Made by a program: the position numbers and the translations under genes
Assembly (NCBI GenBank): GCA_964351495.1
Contig: CAYGOC010000001.1
Coordinates: 1 to 64,000, forward strand
Reading direction: 5' to 3'
DNA: 64,000 nt
DNA from: CAYGOC01 sp964351495
GTDB taxonomy: Bacteria > Chlamydiota > Chlamydiia > Chlamydiales > SM23-39
Shown: positions 16,812 through 25,579 of the stretch, one piece after another
How positions within the stretch are numbered: the stretch's first letter is position 1
How the letters are laid out: every line of letters begins with the position of its first letter
Notes under the pieces: model-generated
What the model was told of the DNA's origin: nothing
The model's input: only the letters and a program-made list of their open reading frames with translations
Database searches by the model: none

Positions 16812-18001
16812 AAGAGAAAATACAAACATATGCAACCTTTTTACAAGAAAGCAAAAAAAATACCTTTTCGATATACCCTGTAGTTCCTTCCTTTTCTTTT
16901 TTTGCCTTCTTATTTGCCTGTTTTAGGGAAGGAAAAAAGCTTTTTCTTCCTAACCACTACTATCCGGAGCCTATTTTACAAACTTGGGAAAATAAGATCG
17001 GAGCTTTTAGAGTAGATCCGGTACTTATTATAGAAAAAAAAAAGAGCTTTTCCTCTTTTTCTTTAGAAAAGGCTCGTCTGATCCTAATGAGCTCGGGAAG
17101 CACCAAAGAGCCTAAGTTTTTATCCCTTCCCTTTGCTTCTCTTTTTTATAACGCTATCTCTTGCGTAGAAACGTTACGGCTACAAGAAGGGGACCTCTAT
17201 CTTTTATCCCTTCCCTTGTTTCATGTCTCAGGGCTTGCAGCTACTATCCGCAGCTTTATACAAAAAGCCTCTATACTCTTTTCTGATAAAAAATCGTTTC
17301 TCTATAACATATCTGGACACACCCATGTATCTTTGGTCCCAACTCAGCTATATCGCCTTATCCAATCCAACAGTCTCTCCTCTTGGAAAAAATCGATAAA
17401 GGCTATTTTAGTAGGGGGCGCTTTTTGTCCTAGATCTCTTTATGAAAAAGCAAAACAAGAAGGCCTTCCTGTTTTTTTAAGCTACGGCATGAGTGAAATG
17501 GGCTCTCAGGTTTTTATGACAGAAAATCCCTACTGGGAAAATGAGCTCCCCTTTTTGGGGTTTGGCTCTCCAAAACAACAGATTCTCCTATCTACAGAAA
17601 AAGAGCTCCTTTTACAAGGCCCTTCTTGTTTTGAAGGGTATCTTTTTGAAGAATCTCCTTTTACAAAAGAGGGGTGGTTTCCGACAAAAGATTTGTGCTT
17701 ATACCATCCTGAAAAAGGCTACGCCATATTAGGCAGAAAAGATCGGATGTTTATAACAGGAGGAGAAAACATCTATCCTGAAGAGATAGAAAAGATTGCG
17801 CAGGGAATAGAGGGAGTGGAAAAAGTCTATGTTACTTCAAAAAAAGATCCTGAGAGGGGAGAGGTACCTATTCTTTACATACAAACAAAAAATAAAAAAG
17901 ACTCCATACTCTCCTACTTAAAAGAAAGGCTCCCCTCTTACAAAATACCGGTAGAGGTATTTCCCTTTGTTCCCCCTTCAGGGCAAAAGGATTTTTTTTA
18001 A
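16712..18001 (+). CDS. menE: o-Succinylbenzoate--CoA ligase
   Basis: A 429-residue adenylate-forming ligase that activates o-succinylbenzoate with CoA. The P-loop is MSSGSTKEPKFL near 126, the A5 motif LSYGMSEMGS near 255 and the hinge block LGRKDRMFITGGENIYPEEIE near 342. The C-terminus is short and ends PPSGQKDFF, where the family's catalytic Lys of the A10 motif is expected; it may be the Lys in GQK. The N-terminal AAKKTPRKSALLAENSSFTYEQLE aligns with adenylating enzymes, so the 100-base overlap with menC seems real. Confidence 0.9.
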   Translation: MSPLFCPIFSAAKKTPRKSALLAENSSFTYEQLEEKIQTYATFLQESKKNTFSIYPVVPSFSFFAFLFACFREGKKLFLPNHYYPEPILQTWENKIGAFRVDPVLIIEKKKSFSSFSLEKARLILMSSGSTKEPKFLSLPFASLFYNAISCVETLRLQEGDLYLLSLPLFHVSGLAATIRSFIQKASILFSDKKSFLYNISGHTHVSLVPTQLYRLIQSNSLSSWKKSIKAILVGGAFCPRSLYEKAKQEGLPVFLSYGMSEMGSQVFMTENPYWENELPFLGFGSPKQQILLSTEKELLLQGPSCFEGYLFEESPFTKEGWFPTKDLCLYHPEKGYAILGRKDRMFITGGENIYPEEIEKIAQGIEGVEKVYVTSKKDPERGEVPILYIQTKNKKDSILSYLKERLPSYKIPVEVFPFVPPSGQKDFF

Positions 18002-18103
18002 AGGCTTTATCTGTAACTTTCCTCTGATTTCTAACTAACCCCTTCCTGTAAATTAGCCCTAATCCGTAACATATCTCCCTTTGGGTTTTTTTAAGAGGTT
18101 TAT

Positions 18104-20872
18104 ATGATTTTTCCTGTCCATTTTTATCCTGTACTCTGCGATCCGTCTCACCCTTTAACAGGGCATACTTGGGATGATCCAATAAAGCAGCTCCTTCCCC
18201 CTCTAAAAAACCAAGAAGATAACGATCCAGAAACTCTCTCTTCTAGGGTTTCGTGTAACGCTTTTAATATCTTTTCTAGGCAAGTTTTTTATGAAGAAAG
18301 CATGATGGATGCAGCCTTAGAGAAGTTTAAACAAAGATCTCTAGAAGAGGTAGAAGGTCTTCCGTTTTCTAACGAATATAAAGAGGCTTACATCAATAAA
18401 GTGGCCCTCTTTATAAAAGAAGAAGGGTTGAAGAATTATCAAGAAATGCGAAAAAAACAGTCTTTACCTCCTTCTGAGGAGCCTTCAGTAGAAGAAACGC
18501 TAAATAGGATAGAAGACTTTTTTGATCCCTATTCCAGCGTGGATGCAAAGCATCATCCTCCTGTTGTAAACCCAATAGAAACACCCTTAGTAAGTGACGA
18601 AGAACTGAAAGTTATTGCAAACTCCCCTGAAAAGATCGAATACTTTGTTTCTTCTGTTTCAAAACTTGTAATAAATATAACCAAAAATTACAACCAAGCT
18701 GTATCTAGTCCAGTTTCTAAAGAAATTTGGTCTAATAGGATAGATCAAACTCTTTTTTATTTTTTGCTGCAAATAGGACAGAATCCCGATCTTGCTCCTT
18801 TAGCCGCCCCTTTAGCAACCGAGCTAGCCCCTATTCTTGTAAAAACGGTTGAACAACACTACAACTATATCTCTAGGAATTCCCGCGATTATCTTTTGCC
18901 TTTTGAAAATTCCCTTCCTTTTTTGCTCCCCCTAATTTACAAAAAAGATCAACGAGAGGCATTAACAGCTAAAACGGTTCAATTATTTGAAAGCTTTTCT
19001 AAAAAGATAGTTTATAACTCCTTAAAAATGCAGCAACTCACTAAGACTCTAGCTAATTCTGGGGTTTTTGCTGAACCAGAATCCCTGGAGAAGCTTGTTA
19101 AAAAAAAGCAGTCCCCTTTAAGCGTAAGAGATAAAGTGAATTTGCACATACATAAGTTGCTAGAAGAAGCCACTACAGATGAGAAAAAAGCAGAAATACT
19201 AAAAAAATACCTTCCTATTATAAATAAGGAAAATTTCTCTTTTTTACTAAAAACGGCTTCCCTGTCTCCTGAGCACCTCCATAAAATATATGAAACTTGT
19301 CTTCCTTCAGGAAAATCTTTCATTTTTTGTAATTTTGATGATCCAGCCCCCCCCTCAATTATTGAAGAAGAAAAAGAAAAATACACTGAGCTTCTACCTC
19401 TTTTTTTGGATCCCACGCTTTTTCCGGAGAATTTTGATCGGGGAGAATTTTTACAGCTTTTTATTTATCCTCTATTACGTCTTTTTGAAGAAATCTTTTT
19501 AGAAAAAGATCTGGTTCCAAGCTGGCTGATAAAGGTTTTAATCCTTTTGCTTAAAAATAGGGACTCTTTTATTCCCAAAGATACCTGGTATTTCGAATTT
19601 AAATTAAATAGGGTTATAGAATGTCTGTATGAAAAAGAAATTAAAAGTGGAGATGAAAGGGATCTAATCGAACTTTTTGCTGCTTATAGGAAGTATAAGG
19701 ACAAAGAAAACTTAGAAAGCTGGAATAAAACAGCAGATGAATTAGTAGAAAGTTTTACGCAAAAAACCTATGCAAGGGCTTCAAAAAACCTAGACGATCT
19801 TTTCCCTCAAACCATTCTGGGGCAACGTGAATCTGGCTTTAGATTTACCAGTCTTTTACAGAAAGCGCTCAACCTAGCCGAAGACCAAGAGGGACAAGGG
19901 CTCCATATGGGAAAGCTCGTATATAGCTTGCTAAATATTAACTGCAATAGAGAAGAAATAACAGGAAAACTACAAATAGGAAACTTTGTCTCCAAAACTG
20001 TTAGGGTTTGCAGTTTAAAAAGGACGATCAAAGCAGCTTTAGAATATAGAAAGGAAAAGCGGCCTGCTTCAGTATGGCAAAATGCTTTAAACTTGATTTT
20101 TAGGAAATTGAAAACTTACTTTTCAAAACCTGAGGGCTATAAAGTTCTAGATATCCTTTTACAATATAAAAAGTCTAACAACCTTACCTCTTTTGAAAAA
20201 CTGGCCCTTTCTATTTTGACCGAAATAGGATCCGAAGAAACTAATGAAGAAGGTACTTTAGAAGAAAGATTTAGAGAGTTCACAAAGCCTCTCATTTCTT
20301 CTCAAGAAAAAGCCGGCAAGTCTTTTTTGGAAATCTTTACGGATGAGGAATATGAATCCTCAAAAGAATGTATTTCTTGTATCACTCATATGCAAGTATC
20401 TCTTAGAGATCAAATGCAAGCGGCACGAGATTACCTTGCTCGTGTTGAACAAGAGGCCATTGAGGCCCAGATTCGTAGTAGAAATTTCTATAATGAATTT
20501 AGAAACCGCCCATGGCCTTGGGAAGCGAAGCAGCATAAAAACCCGGAATATGTAGAACCTAAAAACACGAAACCTAGACTACGACTGCCTACGATTTTAG
20601 ATACAGAACAGGTCGATTCAAGCTCCAGTAGTAACGTTCCTTCTTCTAAACCAATAGATCCATCTGGATATGAAGGGCTCTACCGAATAACTTCTATCAA
20701 AAAAAAGGGAGAGAATGTTTGTATAACTCTCTCTCCTTCTATCGGAAGAAGAGCCCTAGAAAAACAAATCCCTATTTCTGCCTGGGAAAACAGCAATTTA
20801 AAGGCTCTTTGGGACCAAGGTTTTATACAGGGCCACCCTTGTAGTCTCGATTTCATAGAACAACGGCTTTAA
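18104..20872 (+). CDS. Large orphan, mostly helical soluble protein
   Basis: A 922-residue protein that I do not recognise. ATG 18104 follows GAGGTTTAT. No signal peptide or clear membrane segment is visible. Most of it is amphipathic helix rich in Lys, Glu and Leu; a proline-rich patch with a C8 run in the DNA lies near residue 416. A low-complexity linker with VDSSSSSNVPSS (about 850) precedes a final 60-residue segment (GYEGLYRITSIKKKGENV...) that could be a small beta domain. Length, low similarity to any known family and position beside accessory material make a lineage-specific or secreted protein plausible, but that is a guess. Confidence 0.7.
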   Translation: MIFPVHFYPVLCDPSHPLTGHTWDDPIKQLLPPLKNQEDNDPETLSSRVSCNAFNIFSRQVFYEESMMDAALEKFKQRSLEEVEGLPFSNEYKEAYINKVALFIKEEGLKNYQEMRKKQSLPPSEEPSVEETLNRIEDFFDPYSSVDAKHHPPVVNPIETPLVSDEELKVIANSPEKIEYFVSSVSKLVINITKNYNQAVSSPVSKEIWSNRIDQTLFYFLLQIGQNPDLAPLAAPLATELAPILVKTVEQHYNYISRNSRDYLLPFENSLPFLLPLIYKKDQREALTAKTVQLFESFSKKIVYNSLKMQQLTKTLANSGVFAEPESLEKLVKKKQSPLSVRDKVNLHIHKLLEEATTDEKKAEILKKYLPIINKENFSFLLKTASLSPEHLHKIYETCLPSGKSFIFCNFDDPAPPSIIEEEKEKYTELLPLFLDPTLFPENFDRGEFLQLFIYPLLRLFEEIFLEKDLVPSWLIKVLILLLKNRDSFIPKDTWYFEFKLNRVIECLYEKEIKSGDERDLIELFAAYRKYKDKENLESWNKTADELVESFTQKTYARASKNLDDLFPQTILGQRESGFRFTSLLQKALNLAEDQEGQGLHMGKLVYSLLNINCNREEITGKLQIGNFVSKTVRVCSLKRTIKAALEYRKEKRPASVWQNALNLIFRKLKTYFSKPEGYKVLDILLQYKKSNNLTSFEKLALSILTEIGSEETNEEGTLEERFREFTKPLISSQEKAGKSFLEIFTDEEYESSKECISCITHMQVSLRDQMQAARDYLARVEQEAIEAQIRSRNFYNEFRNRPWPWEAKQHKNPEYVEPKNTKPRLRLPTILDTEQVDSSSSSNVPSSKPIDPSGYEGLYRITSIKKKGENVCITLSPSIGRRALEKQIPISAWENSNLKALWDQGFIQGHPCSLDFIEQRL
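19347..19354 (+). repeat. C8 homopolymer tract in coding sequence
   Basis: Eight consecutive C in an otherwise AT-rich gene, encoding two prolines in the middle of the 922-residue orphan. A one-base change would shift the frame and truncate the protein at about half length. Confidence 0.8.
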
Positions 20873-20896
20873 GAGGTTTCTTTTGATCCCAATTAG

Positions 20897-21079
20897 AGAA
20901 AACTTCATTCTGAAAAAGAAGAAAGAGAAAGGGTTTTCACAGCTGTCGCTAACTCTAAAGAACTATACGGAGATGAGCTTGTCCTATTTTTAGGAAGACT
21001 GTTTCCCGCGCCAACTTCCCTACCAAAGGTAAAAGAAACAGCGAGTATGGCAAAGAAAAACTCCTATATACAAATCTAA
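20897..21079 (+). pseudogene. Possible gene remnant
   Basis: The 355-base stretch between the 922-residue orphan and the TPR gene has no proper gene. One frame stays open for 60 codons from 20897 and reads like protein (a polar Lys/Glu start, then KELYGDELVLFLGRLFPAP), but it has no ATG, GTG or TTG at its beginning and is preceded by a stop. It may be the tail of a decayed gene. No parent family is recognised. Confidence 0.25.
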
Positions 21080-21190
21080 TAAAAGAGAGTTTCAAGATAT
21101 TTATTTATGCCAGTAAATTTTTAAAGAGATGTTTTTCAAAAAGCTGACTATTAATGGTTTATAATTTTTACAAAGAAAAAGAGCATTTCG

Positions 21191-21219
21191 TTGTCGAAAA
21201 AATAGCCCTTTTTTATAAT
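21191..21219 (+). promoter_or_regulatory. Sigma-70-type promoter of the TPR gene
   Basis: TTGTCG (21191-21196) and a perfect TATAAT (21214-21219) are separated by 17 bases. The expected transcript start near 21226 precedes the likely start codon at 21255 by about 30 bases. This is one of the clearest promoters in the window. Confidence 0.6.
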
Positions 21220-21254
21220 GCGATGCTTTGTGGGAATCTTACATAGACGCAAAA

Positions 21255-23288
21255 ATGGGAAAAATCTTTTTTATGGTAGAGTTTCAAAAATCTTTGGTTA
21301 CTAGAAACGCTTTAGAAGAGATGAAAAAATGCCCTGAAGTACAAAGAAAAAAGTTTTCTATACAGTTCTTAAGAAAGGCCCAAGGGTTTTCTTCTAAAAA
21401 ATCGCCTATAATCTTAAATTATTTGAATGCTTCTATAGAGCTTGATCCTCATAATTTCGAAGCTCTTTATGCGAAAGCTTGTTTCTTTTTAAAGCAGCCT
21501 GGAAAGAAAAACCAAAAGGTTTGTTTGCAAAAAGCGCATCATCTTATGAAGCAAGCAGAGCCTTTAACGGCCCATTTTGAACACGATTTTTGGTTGCAGT
21601 GGGGAGATCTTCTCCATACTCTAGGAAAAAAGCTAAACTCTTCCTATCATTTTTTAGAGGCAGAAAAGAAATATGATCGAGTCCTTTCTATAAAAGCCTC
21701 TATTCCTAAAAAAATAGCTGCTTCTTTTTTCTGGAAACGAGGATTAAATTTATTAGAAATAGCGCACTTTTCCGGAGAAGCTTTTGACTTCAAAAAGGCG
21801 CTTTTCTCTTTTGAGGAAGCTTTGAAAACGCAAGAGGAATTTCCCTCTTCTTTTTGGAAAGAATATGGAAAAGCCTATCTTGATTTGGCTCTGCTTATCA
21901 ATGACACCAATGCTTTTGAGAAAGCCTCTGAAAAATTGCATAAAGCTCTTAGCTTTTCAGAAAAGGATACAGAAATTTGGGGTCTTTTAGGAGAAGTTCA
22001 TAGTCAGCTTTATATTAACACACTGTTTCAGCCTTACGCAGAAAAGGCCAGTCATTTCTACGCCAAAGCACTTTCTCAAAAAGAGTTGAAAAAAGATTTA
22101 TGGCTTGATTGGGCCGCTATTTTAACCGAGTCCGGTAAGATCACCAAAGATCGGAAAAAACTGCAGCTAGCTGTCGAAAAATGCGCCCGTGCTTATAGTT
22201 TTTCTAAAGATCCTTTAATTTTAGCTCAGTGGGTGGAAGCTCTATCTTATCTGGGAGCTTTTTCAGGCAGGTTGGACTGTCTTTTAGAAGCTGAAAATAA
22301 AATGATTAAGGTTATCCAAAGAAATAGATCCAATCCTGATCTTTGGTATGCTTATTCTGTTTGTATGAAGGCTTTTGCTACTTATTATGAAGACGTAGCT
22401 TTTTTAGATTTGGCTATTGAAAAAGCGCAAGAGGGTCTTTCTTTGAATAGATCTCATGCGGAACTTTGGCACTTGATGGGCTCTTTACATGCTAGTATTG
22501 GGTTTGAATTACAGGATCCGGATCTTTTAGAGCTTTCGAAAAAATTTTTCTATAAAGCGGTTGATTTAAAACCCGCTTCTCCTGAGATCTACTATGACTT
22601 TGCAGCTACTTTAAGTAAAAAAGGGGTCCTTTTTGAAAATAGGGAGGATATAGAAACTTCCCTCTTTTATTTTGAAAAATTACTAAAACAGCAAAGGCAA
22701 GCTCTTTTAGATCATCCGGAGTGGCTCTTTCAATACGCTTATACAATCGCTTTTAAAGGAAATGAAGAAGAAGACGAGTCTCTTTTAATGAGAGCTGTTG
22801 AAATTTTCTGGCAGGCTCTTTTAATAGATCCTGACTATCCGGGAATCTATTTACAGCTCGCTCTTTGTTTTACTCATTTGGGAGAAATCACTTCAGAGAA
22901 AGTCTTTTTTCAAAAAGCGTTTCAATACTATTCTATCGCCTCAAAAAAAGAGGAAGAAAATGACCAGGTGTGGCTGGAATGGGGCCTTTCTTTGATCCAT
23001 TTTTCTCTTTTATCTTATGAAGAACAAGACGAGGAGATGCTTCGTCATGCTGAAAGGATCCTCTCTTATGCAGGATCTTTAGGAAACCCTTTTGCCTACT
23101 ATCATCTGGCATGCCTATATTCTATTTTGAATGAAGTAGATAAATCGATTCGCCTTTTTGAAAAGGCCAAAAAAATGAACCTCCTTCCTCCTTTAGAGGA
23201 AATTTTAGAAGATGAATGGCTAGACAATGTAAGGAATACGGAGATCTTTTCTCGTTTCTTGCACAAACTAGAAAAAAAATCTCCTTAG
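21255..23288 (+). CDS. TPR-repeat protein
   Basis: About 677 residues built from degenerate tetratricopeptide-like helical repeats along most of the length, e.g. ASIELDPHNFEALYAKACFF, AVDLKPASPEIYYDFAATLS and ALLIDPDYPGIYLQLALCF. Trp-rich positions (WLQWGDLL, WLDWAAIL, WLEWGLSL) recur. No signal peptide is seen, so it is probably cytoplasmic or a scaffold. Start choice is uncertain: ATG 21255 or 21273 fit the promoter at 21191-21219, whereas TTG 21228 would be only two bases from the predicted transcript start. It precedes yidC. The binding partner is unknown. Confidence 0.8.
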   Translation: MGKIFFMVEFQKSLVTRNALEEMKKCPEVQRKKFSIQFLRKAQGFSSKKSPIILNYLNASIELDPHNFEALYAKACFFLKQPGKKNQKVCLQKAHHLMKQAEPLTAHFEHDFWLQWGDLLHTLGKKLNSSYHFLEAEKKYDRVLSIKASIPKKIAASFFWKRGLNLLEIAHFSGEAFDFKKALFSFEEALKTQEEFPSSFWKEYGKAYLDLALLINDTNAFEKASEKLHKALSFSEKDTEIWGLLGEVHSQLYINTLFQPYAEKASHFYAKALSQKELKKDLWLDWAAILTESGKITKDRKKLQLAVEKCARAYSFSKDPLILAQWVEALSYLGAFSGRLDCLLEAENKMIKVIQRNRSNPDLWYAYSVCMKAFATYYEDVAFLDLAIEKAQEGLSLNRSHAELWHLMGSLHASIGFELQDPDLLELSKKFFYKAVDLKPASPEIYYDFAATLSKKGVLFENREDIETSLFYFEKLLKQQRQALLDHPEWLFQYAYTIAFKGNEEEDESLLMRAVEIFWQALLIDPDYPGIYLQLALCFTHLGEITSEKVFFQKAFQYYSIASKKEEENDQVWLEWGLSLIHFSLLSYEEQDEEMLRHAERILSYAGSLGNPFAYYHLACLYSILNEVDKSIRLFEKAKKMNLLPPLEEILEDEWLDNVRNTEIFSRFLHKLEKKSP

Positions 23289-23365
23289 AATTCCTTTTTG
23301 GTTTTTCTATATCTCTGTTAGTATGGAGAAGCTAATATCTTTTACCAACCCTTAAGATTTTTTTT

Positions 23366-25567
23366 ATGGATAGACGTTTTTTTCTTTTTGCCTTAGTTTT
23401 AACTCTTTCTTTTACTTTGATACAAAATTGGTTCCAGCCGGCGCCTTCCCTTGTAAAAGAGGAACAAAAAGAAAAAAGCTTAAATATAGTCACTCTTTCT
23501 TCTAAAGAAGGGGCTTCCTGCTTTGCCTATCATCATGGATCTTTTTTTATTACCAAAGACACCCAAGATGCCGGCTGGTTTTTTGAAGGAAAACCGTTAT
23601 ATAAAAAGGTTGTTTCTGAAAACAATCCTTTTTCTTTTTATAGCTTAGAAAAAGAGTCTTTTTTTTCGTTTCCTTCTTACTCTTCCCCGGTTTCTTACAT
23701 AGAGTTTTCTGAAGGAGGAAAACCCGGCATAGTCTCCTTTCCTACCTCTTCTTCTTATTCCTATCTTTGCCTTGCCGATGAAAACGAGCATTTTGTTCCT
23801 GTAGGTTTCTGGAATTTTTCCTCCAACAGTATGAGTCTTTTTTCCGAGGACAGCTCTCTTTCTCCTAAATTTGAACCGCTTGCTTTTTCAGAAAAAAAAG
23901 AACACTACTATGTATTGGAAAACGAGACCTTGCAGCTTGTTTTTTCTGCCAAGGGAGGCTCTCTTTGTGAGATTAACCTTCCTCTTTCTACTAAAGAAAA
24001 GGGAAGTGTTGTAAGACCCATTGAAGTAGATAGAGAATTAAAGAAAGATGCCCCTAAAAACGATATCTACCCTCAGTTTCCTTCTATCGGATTTGACAAG
24101 GGCAAAAAAACGACTATACAAAGCTCTCTTGGAGGTTATTATCCTTTACTGAGGAGATCTATTATCAATCAAAAGGGTGACCTTCTTTTTTTAACCCCTC
24201 CGGAAAATCAAGCTCTTTCTATCGTAGGGAAGGGAACCGAAAATCTTGTCTATCAAGTGAGAGAATTTACGGAAAACCGCATTATATTACAGGCTTCAGA
24301 GTCTAATAGAAGGATTACCAAGACCTATTACTTTCCTGAAAAAACTGCTCCTTACTGTTTTTATCTTTCTGTAAAAATAGAGGGAGATGCAGAAGATCTT
24401 TGGCTAAGTAGTGGTATCTCTGAGGTAGAGCTAATCTCGGGTAGTTTTAACCCGGAAATCAAAGCAAGAACCTCTAAAAAATCGAGTTCTCAGGTAGAAA
24501 AACTCTCTTTACCTTCTACTTTTAATACTTCTGATTTAATCCGTCCTGACTGGATAGCAAGCTCCAATGGATTTTTTGTGGTTTTAATGGATCCTTTATC
24601 TAAAATCCCGGCGGGCTATAAAACGGAAAAAATAGAAGGAGATAAAGCACCTACTAGACTTAGCCTAATCGATCCTAAGTATACTCCCTATCCGGCTAGT
24701 AAATATCCCGGCTATGAGGCTTTACTTCCTCTTAGCTCTAAAGGAGAGCTTACTTTCCGCGTTTACGCGGGACCTTTGGATAAGACTGTCTTAAAAAAGG
24801 TCGATCAGATTTATTCAGATCCTTCTTCCGGGTATAATCCAGATTACTCTGCAGCTCGTAGTTTTCATGGATGGTTTTCGTTTATTTCCGAGCCTTTTGC
24901 GAAACTGCTGTTTTGGCTTATGGAGATTTTTTACTTTTTTACAAGATCTTGGGGTTTTTCTATTATTTTGTTAACAGCAGCACTCAAGCTCATGCTGTAT
25001 CCTTTAAATGCGTGGTCTATAAAGGCTAACGTAAAGGGCCAGGCCATTGCTCCTAAACTGAAAGCTCTACAGGAAAAATATAAAAAAGATCCGCAAAAAA
25101 AACAGCAAGAGATCGTAAAGCTTTATAAAGAACATGGGGTAAACCCTTTTATGGGGTGTTTGCCTATATTGATCCAGCTTCCCTTTTTAATTGGAATGTT
25201 TGATCTTTTAAAATCGGTTTTTGCTTTGAGAGGAGCTTCTTTTATTCCGGGCTGGATTGATAATTTGACTGCGCCCGACATTGTTTTTCAATGGGATTAT
25301 CCTATCTTTTTCATAGGAAATGCTCTTCATCTTCTTCCTATTTTACTAGGGGTCTTTATGTTCTTACAGCAAAAATGGACTACCTCTTCTCAAAATATGA
25401 CAGAAGAGCAAAAACAGCAGGCAGCTACTATGAAGCTGACAACTTTGATCTTTACCGCTTTTTTCTACCATGCTCCTTCGGGGTTGAACATTTACTGGAT
25501 TTTTTCTACCCTTTTAGGAATAGTACAACAGAAAATTACGCAAAAGAAACTACGTTCTTTGTCCTAA
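23366..25567 (+). CDS. yidC: Membrane protein insertase YidC
   Basis: A 733-residue YidC/Oxa1 insertase. Residues 1-20 form an N-terminal membrane helix followed by a long periplasmic domain (about 30-500), larger than in E. coli (548 residues in total) but like that of chlamydiae. The conserved C-terminal core begins near 525 (WGFSIILLTAALKLMLYPL) with the Arg/Lys-containing cytoplasmic loop PKLKALQEKYKKDPQKKQQE and helices to 725. The tail is basic. It is followed after 12 bases by a dnaA paralogue, the same pairing as CT251-CT250 in C. trachomatis. Confidence 0.95.
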   Translation: MDRRFFLFALVLTLSFTLIQNWFQPAPSLVKEEQKEKSLNIVTLSSKEGASCFAYHHGSFFITKDTQDAGWFFEGKPLYKKVVSENNPFSFYSLEKESFFSFPSYSSPVSYIEFSEGGKPGIVSFPTSSSYSYLCLADENEHFVPVGFWNFSSNSMSLFSEDSSLSPKFEPLAFSEKKEHYYVLENETLQLVFSAKGGSLCEINLPLSTKEKGSVVRPIEVDRELKKDAPKNDIYPQFPSIGFDKGKKTTIQSSLGGYYPLLRRSIINQKGDLLFLTPPENQALSIVGKGTENLVYQVREFTENRIILQASESNRRITKTYYFPEKTAPYCFYLSVKIEGDAEDLWLSSGISEVELISGSFNPEIKARTSKKSSSQVEKLSLPSTFNTSDLIRPDWIASSNGFFVVLMDPLSKIPAGYKTEKIEGDKAPTRLSLIDPKYTPYPASKYPGYEALLPLSSKGELTFRVYAGPLDKTVLKKVDQIYSDPSSGYNPDYSAARSFHGWFSFISEPFAKLLFWLMEIFYFFTRSWGFSIILLTAALKLMLYPLNAWSIKANVKGQAIAPKLKALQEKYKKDPQKKQQEIVKLYKEHGVNPFMGCLPILIQLPFLIGMFDLLKSVFALRGASFIPGWIDNLTAPDIVFQWDYPIFFIGNALHLLPILLGVFMFLQQKWTTSSQNMTEEQKQQAATMKLTTLIFTAFFYHAPSGLNIYWIFSTLLGIVQQKITQKKLRSLS

Positions 25568-25579
25568 ACTAAAGGCTTT

